Shown: positions 17,711-26,500, counted from the first letter of the stretch. The stretch is 64,000 nt of DNA from Kiloniella sp. EL199 (GCF_900313065.1 NZ_OMPU01000010.1:620001-684000); one strand, 5' to 3'. Program-made: numbers and translations. The notes: a model not told the origin generated them from the sequence alone.

Positions 17711-18937
17711 CTAGATTGTCCGCTCGTCTGCCAATCTGAGAGCAGAGCGAAGATCTGCTTTCAGGTCGTGAACATCCTCAAGACCTATATTCAAACGAAC
17801 CATGGTCTCGGGGATACCGAAATCTCGCATTGATGTGTGTGCACCCGCCTGTTCAAGAGATGCTTTTGCGGGGATGACAAGACTCTCATACCCTCCCCAG
17901 CTTACACCCAGATGAAACAGTTTCAGGTTATCGACAAAGCGAGGAATATTTATCTGTGGATCAAGATCAATAGAGAACAGGCCTGATGATGCTTTGAGGC
18001 TGTTGCTTTGTTCATAATTTGCCGTTAGCACTTTTCGTACTGCGGGATGTGTTTTCAGATCATCAATCAATATTTGTGCGCTTTGAGCATGCCTTGCCAT
18101 GCGAATGGCAAGGGTACGCATGCCTCGCAGGAGCAACCATGCTTCAAATGGGCCAAGCTTACCGCCCATATAAGGCACGACAACATTTCGAATGTGATCA
18201 ACAATCTCTTTTTTAGCGACCAATATGCCGGCAACCGTATCGCTGTGGCCCGAGATATATTTTGATGCTGAATGAACAACAATATCAATGCCGTGGGTTA
18301 ATGGTGTCTGATTAATCGGGGTGGCGTAGGAATTATCAATGATTGTCGTGACACCATGAGCTTTGGCCAGTTTGGCGATTGCGGCCAAATCCTGGATCTC
18401 AAAGGTCATCGTTGTTGGGCTTTCCAGATACAAAACCTTTACATCAGGTAATTTGGCTTCTATTTCGGCAAGATCTGTGCCGTCAACATAATCTGTATGA
18501 ACTCCGTAACGGGGCATAAATCCCTGAAACAATCGATAGGCGTCGGGGTAAACATGGCGCACGCACAAAATACGGTCGCCTGACTCTACATGGGCAAGTA
18601 CAGCTGCAGAAATTGCTGCCATCCCACTGGCAAAAGCTAAAGCCTCGTCCCCCTTTTCCAGCAGAGCCATTTTCTCTTCAAAGGCCCTGACTGTCGGGTT
18701 TGATATACGAGAATAGATATTGCTATCGCTTTCGCCCTTGAAGCGAGTGACCATCTCATCGTAGCTTTTGAACGTAAAAAGGCTGCTCTGGACGATGGGG
18801 GGAGCCATTGCGTTTTCTGCCCATGCGGGATCATGTGCCAGCAGGGTGTCGGGCATAAGATCAGCAGGTTTTTCCGGTAAAGAATTCTTTGGCAGAGAGT
18901 TTTGAGGCAGAGAGTTTTGACAGATTTCATCATTCAT
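17711..18937 (-). CDS. trans-sulfuration (Cys/Met metabolism) PLP-dependent enzyme
   Basis: A 408-residue fold-type I enzyme of the cystathionine gamma-synthase / methionine gamma-lyase family. Visible active-site features are the YSRISNPT loop (residues 75-82, the tyrosine contacting PLP), SGMAAISA, the aspartate at about 201 in DNSYATP, and the Schiff-base lysine 226 in SASKYISGHSD. It would act on O-activated homoserine, cysteine, methionine or a related thioether in the cytoplasm; the exact reaction cannot be told. The extra N-terminus contains a 15-base tandem duplication giving NSLPQNSLPKNSLP. Its start overlaps the end of the gntR gene by 4 bases (ATGA), so the two are translationally coupled. 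Confidence 0.92.
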   Translation of the reverse strand: MNDEICQNSLPQNSLPKNSLPEKPADLMPDTLLAHDPAWAENAMAPPIVQSSLFTFKSYDEMVTRFKGESDSNIYSRISNPTVRAFEEKMALLEKGDEALAFASGMAAISAAVLAHVESGDRILCVRHVYPDAYRLFQGFMPRYGVHTDYVDGTDLAEIEAKLPDVKVLYLESPTTMTFEIQDLAAIAKLAKAHGVTTIIDNSYATPINQTPLTHGIDIVVHSASKYISGHSDTVAGILVAKKEIVDHIRNVVVPYMGGKLGPFEAWLLLRGMRTLAIRMARHAQSAQILIDDLKTHPAVRKVLTANYEQSNSLKASSGLFSIDLDPQINIPRFVDNLKLFHLGVSWGGYESLVIPAKASLEQAGAHTSMRDFGIPETMVRLNIGLEDVHDLKADLRSALRLADERTI

Positions 18938-19665
18938 TTCAAAAACTCTCTGACTTCATTTTCGGTAATTTCAATTATGTTTTTGATTATTTGGCGCGCT
19001 GCATTGGGATCTTTGGCTTCAAGTGCAAGAAGTAAATCGTAATGAAGCGGGAAAGATGTATCCCCTATATGTTCATTCCCAAGCGGTTTCCGTGTATAAA
19101 CTACCCGCATTGCTTCTTGAAGCTGGTTAACTATCTGATTAAAAAGCGGATTGCCACTGGCCCGCATTATTGCACTGTGAAATTCTACATCTTCATCATG
19201 AGAGGGGCCGTATTTTTCATGTGCACTCTTTAGCGTTCGCCAGCACTCGCGGATTTCATCCATTTGCTCTTCTGAACGATTGATTGCTGCGAGGGCAATA
19301 GCTTCGCATTCAAGAACCTTACGTACTTCAATGGTTCTGATCAGACTCTCTGCCTCAACTTTTAGAGCAATCGGAACATGGGGCGAGGCGGGTTCAATAG
19401 GGGTGATCAAATATGTACCACTTCCTTGGCGCCTTTCAACCATACCAAGAGCTTCCCATCGCGTGAGCGCTTCGCGTATGGTTGAACGACCTACACTTAG
19501 TTGTTCTGTTAAGGTTCGTTCCGGCGGTAATTTGTCCCCCGGCTTTATTTGTTGGTCTGCGATTAACTGTGCCAGTTCATCTAACACCCGGGCATCACTG
19601 GTCCGTGATAGATTAGAACCTGTTTGTTCACTGGATGTAATGCTAAGAGGCAAAGTGAGCTCCAT
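18934..19665 (-). CDS. GntR-family regulator, FadR/FCD subfamily
   Basis: A 243-residue regulator. The winged helix is at about residues 25-95 (IKPGDKLPPERTLTEQLSVG, then RSTIREALTRWEALGMVERR and QGSGTYLI). The helical FCD ligand domain contains the metal-site pattern with HDEDVEFHSAIMRASGNPLF and the later FPLHYDLLLALEAKD. It is the first gene of the operon and lies directly on two TGGTC-N-GACCA operators, so autoregulation and control of the downstream uptake genes are likely. The start ATG 19665 lies within the operator region and no clear Shine-Dalgarno sequence precedes it. Confidence 0.93.
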   Translation of the reverse strand: MELTLPLSITSSEQTGSNLSRTSDARVLDELAQLIADQQIKPGDKLPPERTLTEQLSVGRSTIREALTRWEALGMVERRQGSGTYLITPIEPASPHVPIALKVEAESLIRTIEVRKVLECEAIALAAINRSEEQMDEIRECWRTLKSAHEKYGPSHDEDVEFHSAIMRASGNPLFNQIVNQLQEAMRVVYTRKPLGNEHIGDTSFPLHYDLLLALEAKDPNAARQIIKNIIEITENEVREFLK

Positions 19666-19719
19666 TCAAATTGGTCTGACCATTTCGTGTATAATGGTCA
19701 GACCAATTTGAATTGTCAA
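19664..19719 (-). promoter_or_regulatory. operon promoter with paired GntR/FadR-type operators
   Basis: Two perfect 20-base inverted arms, 19664-19683 and 19694-19713, surround a 10-base spacer. Each arm contains the dyad TGGTC-N-GACCA (19672-19682 and 19695-19705), the half-site style used by FadR-like GntR proteins; the centres are 23 bases apart. On the minus strand TTGACA (19719-19714) and CATTAT (19696-19691) are separated by 17 bases and fit a sigma-70 promoter. One operator covers the -10 element and the other the probable start of transcription and the start codon, as expected for repression. Confidence 0.8.
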
Positions 19720-20004
19720 GTTTTCCTAATAATTCCGAAACATGAAACTCAAAACATCACCTGATCGTTGGTTGAATGGCAGCTTACCGGGCAAAAGATG
19801 CTTTGCAATAGAGCGTTACAAGCATAGGGAGCATACATACTGCTATCGCAAGTCCATATCGTCGATTTACATCAAAAAAATCTTGTCAGTGTTTCGTCAG
19901 GCTTCGTCTTTATCCTGAGTTTATATATTCGATTTTTAACATATAGCGCTTTATCTGCGCGCATGTGTTGTTTTGTATAAATCAAAAGAGGCGGAACTTT
20001 TTGA

Positions 20005-23000
20005 ATGTCTGTTAAAGACGCTCAATGCAAGATCTACAAGGGAACTAAAATGACAGAAGGCCAGGCTCGTAATAACAACGAAGCTCAAGTTAATTCTAAT
20101 TTACAAGTTAATTCTAATTTAAATGAATTTGATGATGTGAATCCGATCGGAGAGACGCAAAGCTCCGCCTTGGTTGGGCAAATTGTTACATTAATTGAAA
20201 TTGTGGCACCGCGCGCGGGCGAAACGATTAATGTTTCCCTGAGTAAAGGTCAGACAGCAAAGCTTGACTTTGATGCGGGGTCCGCAATTCCGGTACTGGA
20301 AGGCAATGATTTTGTTCTTGCCTTTGATAGTAATGGTGACGGTAGTGCCGACAGTCGTATCGTTTTTTTAAACCTTGTTGAACAGGCTCGGGACAACGAT
20401 GCGCCTGTTTTTGTTATTGGTGACCTTGAGTTTTCAGCTGGCCTCGTGATTGGTCAGGCACAGACCCTTGCCGAAGGTGAAACACTGGAAACGGCCGCTG
20501 GTGCAGAAGCTGGACCAGCTGGCGGTGGCGGCAGCGTTTATAATGATGATTTTGGGGATACTCTTCTTGGTGGTTTTACTGTTCAGGGCGGGCTGGGCGA
20601 GTCCCTTGCTTCGCTTGTGGCTGTTCTTGTTGCCACAGCAGAAGACGAGGCTTTTAGTGCTGCACCATCTGCGTCATTAAATGAAGCCCCTGTTCTGACT
20701 GACCTTTCAGATGTTGTTTCGGAAATCCGGATCAATACAACAACAGAGGGTATACAGCTATATCCTTCGGTTGCGAGTCTTTCAGATGGCGGCTGGGTTG
20801 TGACATGGGTAAGTAGGGGAGAGGACAGTTCTGGTTTTGGTGTTTATGGTCAGGTCTATAATGTGGATGGAACGCCACAGAGCACAGAGTTTCAGATCAA
20901 CACGACGACAAAAGGCTTTCAGTTCAGCCCTTCGGTTACAGGTCTTTCAGATGGCGGCTGGGTTGCGACATGGCAGAGCAATATTGAGGATGGTTCTGAT
21001 GTTTATGGTCAGCTCTATAATGCTGACGGTACACCACAGGGTACAGAGTTTCAGATTAATACTTACGCCGCAAATAATCAGATCAATCCTTCGGTTACAG
21101 GTCTTGCAGACGGTGGCTGGGTTGTGACATGGGTGAGCTTTGGCCAGGATGGTGATCGTAGCGGCATTCATGGTCAGGTCTATAATGTGGATGGATCACC
21201 ACAGGGCACAGAGTTTCAGATCAACACGACGACAAAAGGCTTTCAGTTCAGCCCTTCGGTTACAGGTCTTGCAGATGGTGGCTGGGTTGTGGCCTGGACG
21301 AGCTTTGGTCAGGATGGTTCTGGTTCTGATGTTTATGGTCAGGCTTATAATGCGGACGGCACACCACAGGGCGCAGAGTTTCAGATCAATACTTACGCTG
21401 AAAACGACCAGCGCGATCCTTCGGTTACAGGCCTTTCGGATGGTGGCTGGGTAGTCACATGGGAGAGCTTTGGCCAGGAAGGTGACCGTAGTGGTATTTC
21501 TGGTCAGGCCTATCATGCTGACGGCACACCACAAGGCACAGAGTTTCATGCCAATACGTACACTGAAGACTTTCAGTTCAACTCTTCGGTTACGGATATT
21601 TCAGGTGGTGGTTGGGTTGTGACATGGCAGAGTTTTGGTCAGGATGGTGATCTGTTTGGCATTTATGGCCAAGTTTATAACGCAGACGGCACACCACAGG
21701 GTACAGAATTTTTGGTCAATACCCACACTGAAAATTCTCAATACGCTCCTTCAGTAACGGGTTTATCCGATGGTGGCTGGGTTGTGACGTGGGCGAGTAA
21801 TGGTCAGGACGGTGATCGAAGTGGTATTTACAGCACAACCTTCAATGCCGACGGGTCTGTACGATCCTATTATGATCCGGGAACGGTTTTGCAATCTTAT
21901 TCTTACACAGAAGGAGATCCTGCGCTTGTCATTTTTTCGGATCTGGCTGTATCTGATGGGAATGATACGAATCTTACATCCGCGAGCGTTAGTATTTCCG
22001 ACTTTGTCGCGGGAGATGTTCTTGGGGTGGCTGCGGGTTATATCTTGCCGTCTGGTATTGCGATGTCCTATGACCAGACAACAGGTGTCTTAAACCTGAC
22101 AGGGACAGCCAGCCTTGCCGATTACGAAGCGGCGCTTGAGCATGTTGTTTATAGCAGTACCTCTGAAAATCCGGATGTAAACGGTTTGAACTCGACGCGC
22201 ACCATCGTGGCCAATGTCAATGATGGTGTGGATAATAGTAATGTTGTCAGCACCACTTTCGCCATTATTGGCATAAACTCGGCCCCTGTTCTGGTCGATC
22301 GTTCTGATTTTGTTCAGGAAGTCCAGGTTAATACTCACACTGAAGGTTTGCCGTCAGTTCCCTCAGTAACGGTTTTATCTGATGGTGGCTGGGTTGTGAC
22401 ATGGCATAGCTATGGTCAGGATGGTGATGGTTTTGGTATTTTTGGTCAGGCCTATCATGCTGACGGCACACCACAAGGCACAGAGTTTCAGATCAACACG
22501 ACGACAAAAGGCTTTCAGTTCAGCCCTTCGGTTACAGGTCTGTCCGATGGTGGCTGGGTTGTGACATGGCATAGCTATGGTCAGGATGGTTTTGATTCTG
22601 ATGTTTATGGTCAGGCCTATAATGCTGATGGGACACCACAGGGTGCAGAGTTCCTGATCAATACTGAGACAGAAAATAACCAGCGCGCTTCGTCAGTAAC
22701 GGGTTTATCGGATGGTGGCTGGGTTGTGACATGGGAGAGTTATGGTCAGGATGGATCGGATTACGGTGTTTATGGTCAGGCTTATAATGCTGATGGGACA
22801 CCACAGGGCGCAGAGTTTCAGATTAATACTTACACCGAAAGCACTCAGGTAGGCCCTTCAGTAGCGTGTTTATCGGATGGTGGTTGGGTTGTGACATGGA
22901 ATAGTTATGGTCAGGAAGGCCGCGGCGTTCACGGTTATGATAACGGTATCTACGGTCAGGCCTATAATGCTGATGGGACACCACAGGGCGCAGAGTTTCA

Positions 23001-25905
23001 TGTTAATACTTACACTGAAAAAACTCAGTCAGTTCCCTCAGTAACGGGTTTATCGGATGGTGGCTGGGTTGTGACATGGCATAGCTATGGTCAGAGTGGT
23101 CAGTTTAATTATACTGATATTTATGGTCAGGCCTATAATGCTGATGGGACACCACAGGGTACAGAGTTTCAGATTAATACTTACACCGAATTAGATCAGT
23201 TCAACCCTTCGATTACAGGTCTTTCGGATGGTGGTTGGGTTGTGACATGGCATAGCAATGGTCAGGATGGTTCTGGCCGGGGTGTTTATGGCCAGGCCTA
23301 TCATGCGGACGGGGCACCACAGGGTACTGAATTTCTGGTTAATACTACCACTAGAGATAACCAGCACAATTCTTCAGTAACGGGTTTACCCGATGGTGGC
23401 TGGATTGTGACATGGGTGAGTAATTATCAGGACGGTCACCGTCGTGGTATTTACAGCACAATCTTCAATGCTGACGGGTCTGTAAGATCTGATTCGGAGT
23501 TTTATGCTTATACCGAAGGTGGTCCTGCATTGGTTGTGTTTAATGACCTGACTGTATCCGATGTGGATGATGTTAACCTTACATCCGCGAGTGTTAGTAT
23601 TTCCGACTTTGTCGCGGGAGATGTTCTTGGATTGACTGCAGGGTATATCTTGCCGTCTGGTATAGCGATGTCCTATGACCAGACAACAGGTGTCTTAAGC
23701 CTGACAGGGACAGCCAGCCTTGCCGATTATGAAGCGGCACTTGAACATGTTGCCTATAGCAGTACCTCTGAAAATCCGGATGGAAACGGTTTGAACTCGA
23801 CGCGCACAATTGTGGCGAATATCAACGATGGGGAGGATAGCAGTAATGTTGTCAGTACCACTTTTGCCATTATTAGTATAAACTCGGCCCCTGTTCTGGT
23901 CGATCGTTCTGATTTTGTTCAGGAAGTCCAGGTTAATACTCACACTGAAAATACTCAGTCAGTTCCCTCAGTAACGGGTTTATCTGATGGCGGCTGGGTT
24001 GTCATTTGGATGAGCGATGGTCAGGACGGCGATAATACCGGCATTTATGGTCAGGCTTATAATGCCGACGGGACCGTGCAAGGCGCAGAGTTTCAGGTTA
24101 ATACTCACACTGAAAATATTCAGTTCAGCCCTTCGGTAACGGGTTTATCCAATGGTGGCTGGGTAGCGACATGGACAAGCTTGGGGCAGAACGAATCTCT
24201 CGATATTTTTGGCCAAGCCTATAATGCTGACGGGTCACCACAGGGCGCTGAATTTCTGGTTAATACTTTCACTAGAGCTGATCAGGCCATTCCTTCAGTA
24301 ACGGGTTTATCCAATGGTGGCTGGGTTGTGACATGGACGAGCTATTTTCAGGAAAGCTTTAATCATAGCGGTATTTTTGGCCAAGCCTATAATGCTGATG
24401 GGACACCACAGGGCGCAGAGTTTCATGTTAATACTTACACTAATAATGATCAGCGCGATCCCTCGGTAACGGGTTTATCTGATGGTGGCTGGGTTGTCAC
24501 ATGGCGGAGTGATGATCAGGATGGCGATGGTTCTGGTATTTTTGGCCAAGCCTATAATGCTGACGGGACACCACAAGGTGCAGAGTTCCAGGTCAATACT
24601 GAGACTGAAAATGATCAGTCACGTCCGTCAGTAACTGGTTTATCTGATGGTGGCTGGGTTGTCACATGGCAGAGCTATCTTCAGGATGGTGATTTGTATG
24701 GCGTTTATGGTCAAGCTTATCATGCGGACGGCACACCGCAGGGTACAGAGTTTCAGATTAATACTTACACCGAAAGCACTCAGTTAGGCCCTTCGGTTAC
24801 AGGTCTTTCAGATGGTGGTTGGGTTGTGACATGGACGAACATTCTTCAGAACGGTTTTGGTGGTAGTGTTTACGGTCAGGTCTATAATGCCGATGGGACA
24901 CCACAGGGTGCAGAGTTCCAGATCAATACTGAGACAGAAAATAACCAGCGCGCTCCGTCAGTAGCTGTTTTATCTGATGGTGGTTGGGTTGTGACATGGG
25001 AGAGTTATGGTCAGGATGGATCGGATTACGGTGTTTACAGCACAACCTTCAATGCTGACGGATCTGTAAGGTCCTACTATGACCCAAGACCGGATTTGCG
25101 TACTTACACCGAAGGCGATCCTGCATTGGTTGTGTTTAATGATTTGGTTGTATCTGATGGGAATGATGCGAACCTTACATCTGCAAGCGTTAGCATTTCC
25201 GACTTTGTCGCCGGGGATATTCTTGGATTGGCTGCGGATTATACCCCGCCGTCTGGCATTGTGATGTCCTACGACCAGACAACAGGTGTCTTAAACCTGA
25301 CAGGGGCAGCCAGCCTAGCCGATTATGAGGCGACCCTAGAACATGTTGTCTATAGCAGCAACTCACAAACCCCTGATTTAAACGGCTTGAACTCGACGCG
25401 CACCATCGTGGCCAATGTCAATGATAGTGTGGATAACAGTAATGTTGTTAGCACCACTTTGACTATTGTTGGTACAAATTTAGGCGGCAGAGTTACAGGC
25501 TCTTTCATGGATGAAAGCCTGAACGGAACAATACAGGATGATTTGATCGAAGGCGGTGGCGGAGTGGATGTGCTCAAAGGTGACCTGGGGGCAGATGTCT
25601 TTGTCTTTGCAGCAGGGGAAGGCGGTGATGATACCATTTCTGACTATTCTCTTGCTCAGGGAGATGTCTTGCATATTGCCAATCTGCTTGCCGGAGAAGA
25701 GGCTGGCGATCTCGAAAATTACCTAAGCTTTGAAGAAGTCGATGGAAACACTGTTATTTCGATTGATATCAATGGTGATGGATCAGGTACAGACCAAAGC
25801 ATTACCCTGACAGGTGTTGATCTGACCAAGGGTGGTTCTCTTGGTACTGATCATGAGGTAATTAATGACTTGCTTAACCAGAATGCACTCATTGTTGATC
25901 AGTAG
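20005..25905 (+). CDS. giant type-I-secreted repeat protein (adhesin-like)
   Basis: A 1966-residue acidic protein with no classical signal peptide. Residues about 50-150 form an N-terminal domain (QIVTLIEIVAPRAGETINVS) like those at the head of alphaproteobacterial RTX-type adhesins, followed by a glycine-rich link. Three blocks of seven ~54-residue units come next (consensus EFQINT.T...Q..PSVTGLS, DGGWVVTW.S.GQDG, GVYGQ.YNADGTPQG), each block followed by a ~140-residue cadherin-like domain (TSASVSISDFVAGDVLG). The last 140 residues (GGVDVLKGDLGADVFVFAAG) match the type I secretion C-terminal target domain. Export by a TolC-type channel and a role in surface attachment are inferred. ATG 20005 has GAGGCGGA upstream, but ATG 20050 after AAGGGA is equally good. 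No secretion genes are nearby. Confidence 0.9.
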   Translation: MSVKDAQCKIYKGTKMTEGQARNNNEAQVNSNLQVNSNLNEFDDVNPIGETQSSALVGQIVTLIEIVAPRAGETINVSLSKGQTAKLDFDAGSAIPVLEGNDFVLAFDSNGDGSADSRIVFLNLVEQARDNDAPVFVIGDLEFSAGLVIGQAQTLAEGETLETAAGAEAGPAGGGGSVYNDDFGDTLLGGFTVQGGLGESLASLVAVLVATAEDEAFSAAPSASLNEAPVLTDLSDVVSEIRINTTTEGIQLYPSVASLSDGGWVVTWVSRGEDSSGFGVYGQVYNVDGTPQSTEFQINTTTKGFQFSPSVTGLSDGGWVATWQSNIEDGSDVYGQLYNADGTPQGTEFQINTYAANNQINPSVTGLADGGWVVTWVSFGQDGDRSGIHGQVYNVDGSPQGTEFQINTTTKGFQFSPSVTGLADGGWVVAWTSFGQDGSGSDVYGQAYNADGTPQGAEFQINTYAENDQRDPSVTGLSDGGWVVTWESFGQEGDRSGISGQAYHADGTPQGTEFHANTYTEDFQFNSSVTDISGGGWVVTWQSFGQDGDLFGIYGQVYNADGTPQGTEFLVNTHTENSQYAPSVTGLSDGGWVVTWASNGQDGDRSGIYSTTFNADGSVRSYYDPGTVLQSYSYTEGDPALVIFSDLAVSDGNDTNLTSASVSISDFVAGDVLGVAAGYILPSGIAMSYDQTTGVLNLTGTASLADYEAALEHVVYSSTSENPDVNGLNSTRTIVANVNDGVDNSNVVSTTFAIIGINSAPVLVDRSDFVQEVQVNTHTEGLPSVPSVTVLSDGGWVVTWHSYGQDGDGFGIFGQAYHADGTPQGTEFQINTTTKGFQFSPSVTGLSDGGWVVTWHSYGQDGFDSDVYGQAYNADGTPQGAEFLINTETENNQRASSVTGLSDGGWVVTWESYGQDGSDYGVYGQAYNADGTPQGAEFQINTYTESTQVGPSVACLSDGGWVVTWNSYGQEGRGVHGYDNGIYGQAYNADGTPQGAEFHVNTYTEKTQSVPSVTGLSDGGWVVTWHSYGQSGQFNYTDIYGQAYNADGTPQGTEFQINTYTELDQFNPSITGLSDGGWVVTWHSNGQDGSGRGVYGQAYHADGAPQGTEFLVNTTTRDNQHNSSVTGLPDGGWIVTWVSNYQDGHRRGIYSTIFNADGSVRSDSEFYAYTEGGPALVVFNDLTVSDVDDVNLTSASVSISDFVAGDVLGLTAGYILPSGIAMSYDQTTGVLSLTGTASLADYEAALEHVAYSSTSENPDGNGLNSTRTIVANINDGEDSSNVVSTTFAIISINSAPVLVDRSDFVQEVQVNTHTENTQSVPSVTGLSDGGWVVIWMSDGQDGDNTGIYGQAYNADGTVQGAEFQVNTHTENIQFSPSVTGLSNGGWVATWTSLGQNESLDIFGQAYNADGSPQGAEFLVNTFTRADQAIPSVTGLSNGGWVVTWTSYFQESFNHSGIFGQAYNADGTPQGAEFHVNTYTNNDQRDPSVTGLSDGGWVVTWRSDDQDGDGSGIFGQAYNADGTPQGAEFQVNTETENDQSRPSVTGLSDGGWVVTWQSYLQDGDLYGVYGQAYHADGTPQGTEFQINTYTESTQLGPSVTGLSDGGWVVTWTNILQNGFGGSVYGQVYNADGTPQGAEFQINTETENNQRAPSVAVLSDGGWVVTWESYGQDGSDYGVYSTTFNADGSVRSYYDPRPDLRTYTEGDPALVVFNDLVVSDGNDANLTSASVSISDFVAGDILGLAADYTPPSGIVMSYDQTTGVLNLTGAASLADYEATLEHVVYSSNSQTPDLNGLNSTRTIVANVNDSVDNSNVVSTTLTIVGTNLGGRVTGSFMDESLNGTIQDDLIEGGGGVDVLKGDLGADVFVFAAGEGGDDTISDYSLAQGDVLHIANLLAGEEAGDLENYLSFEEVDGNTVISIDINGDGSGTDQSITLTGVDLTKGGSLGTDHEVINDLLNQNALIVDQ
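20721..21867 (+). repeat. repeat block A: seven ~54-residue units
   Basis: Seven consecutive protein repeats. The first opens EIRINTTTEG and the seventh ends GIYSTTFNADGSVRS instead of the usual GVYGQ.YNADGTPQG. A cadherin-like domain follows to about 22317. The boundaries are estimated from the motif register. Confidence 0.85.
22318..23490 (+). repeat. repeat block B: seven ~54-residue units
   Basis: Same register as block A. It begins VQVNTHTEGL and ends GIYSTIFNADGSVRS. The fourth and fifth units carry small insertions (GRGVHGYDNGIYGQ and SGQFNYTDIYGQ). A cadherin-like domain follows to about 23924. Confidence 0.85.
23925..25074 (+). repeat. repeat block C: seven ~54-residue units
   Basis: Begins VQVNTHTENTQ and ends GVYSTTFNADGSVRS; the third cadherin-like domain follows to about 25475. 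The super-repeat (block plus domain) is therefore present three times. Confidence 0.85.
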
Positions 25906-25937
25906 TTTTAAAACCTGGTGACAGTTATCTGTGTTCG

Positions 25938-25976
25938 AACGAAACCCCGGATCGCAAGGTCCGGGGGTTCGTTTGT
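25938..25976 (+). terminator. intrinsic terminator after the giant protein gene
   Basis: A 14-bp stem with one mismatch pairs AACGAAACCCCGGA (25938-25951) with TCCGGGGGTTCGTT (25960-25973) around an 8-base loop. The following T-tract is short, so efficiency is uncertain. Confidence 0.75.
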
Positions 25977-26002
25977 ATAGACTGTATTTCCCGTAACCCG
26001 TT

Positions 26003-26150
26003 TTACCCACCCGCCAGTCTCGGTATCAAAAAAACTTCGCTGCCTTCGGGGATGGGTTGGAACCTGTCGTCGCGGTCAATAGTGCCGTTGATGGCGACGG
26101 CGATGCCTTTTTCCTGTTCGGGCTTTAGGCCAGAGTACTGTTTTTCTACT
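26003..26150 (-). pseudogene. displaced 3' end of the moaD-like gene
   Basis: About 148 bases nearly identical to the 3' part of the intact moaD-like gene at 27832-28077, including a 33-base perfect match around GTGCCGTTGATGGCGACGGC. The minus-strand frame is still open and reads KPEQEKGIAVAINGTIDRDD, then EVFLIPRLAGG and stop, but there is no start or 5' half. Similarity ends near 26150, where the hipBA control region begins. This is the arrangement left when a segment inserts at the 3' end of a gene and brings a replacement end with it; a simple partial duplication is the alternative. Confidence 0.85.
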
Positions 26151-26157
26151 CCCTTTT

Positions 26158-26229
26158 TATGATCTTTAGCTCATATTTATAATTTATGATTTACAAATCA
26201 TATTTTTATTTTATGATTTATAGATCATA
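26158..26229. promoter_or_regulatory. three phased HipB-type operators
   Basis: Three 18-base palindromes of the form TATGA-N8-TCATA lie at 26158-26175, 26185-26202 and 26212-26229. Their starts are exactly 27 bases apart. The layout is the same as the TATCC-N8-GGATA operators of E. coli hipBA, with a different outer sequence. HipB dimers would bind here; the spacing suggests side-by-side binding. Confidence 0.85.
26190..26217 (+). promoter_or_regulatory. predicted hipBA promoter
   Basis: TTTACA (26190-26195) and TATGAT (26212-26217) are separated by 16 bases and each matches the sigma-70 consensus at five of six positions. The -35 element is inside operator 2 and the -10 inside operator 3, so bound HipB would block RNA polymerase. 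Confidence 0.65.
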
Positions 26230-26248
26230 AACTTTAAAAGGTTTGATA

Positions 26249-26500
26249 GTGAAACAGCTGGCACGAACACCCAAAGATATAGGTTACACCATTCGCGAGG
26301 CACGTAAAGAGCAGAAACTGACCCAAAAGGAACTCGCTGCCATAAGTGGTGTGTGGCAGGAAACAATTTCAAAAGTAGAAAATGGTGTCGGTAGTACGAA
26401 GTTGGAAACACTTTTTGACTTACTTGCGGCATTGGACCATGAAGTTTTGATCCAAACGCGTAGCAAAGGCGTGGCAACTGATATTGAGGACTGGTTCTAA
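26249..26500 (+). CDS. hipB: HipB-type antitoxin, Xre-family DNA-binding protein
   Basis: An 83-residue protein: MKQLARTPKDIGYTIREARK, then a clear Cro/CI helix-turn-helix (QKLTQKELAAISGVWQETIS, KVENGVGSTKLETLFDLLAA) and a short C-terminal strand DHEVLIQTRS. In HipBA systems it neutralises HipA and represses the operon as a dimer. I prefer GTG 26249, seven bases after AAAAGG, over TTG 26243. Its stop codon is immediately followed by the GTG start of hipA with no gap, typical of toxin-antitoxin pairs. Confidence 0.9.
   Translation: MKQLARTPKDIGYTIREARKEQKLTQKELAAISGVWQETISKVENGVGSTKLETLFDLLAALDHEVLIQTRSKGVATDIEDWF

Noticed and set aside
20721-25074. Repeats considered as a CRISPR array or as transposon copies
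   Set aside because: The repeats are in one coding frame, ~162 bases long, protein-level rather than exact, with no unique spacers and no cas genes.
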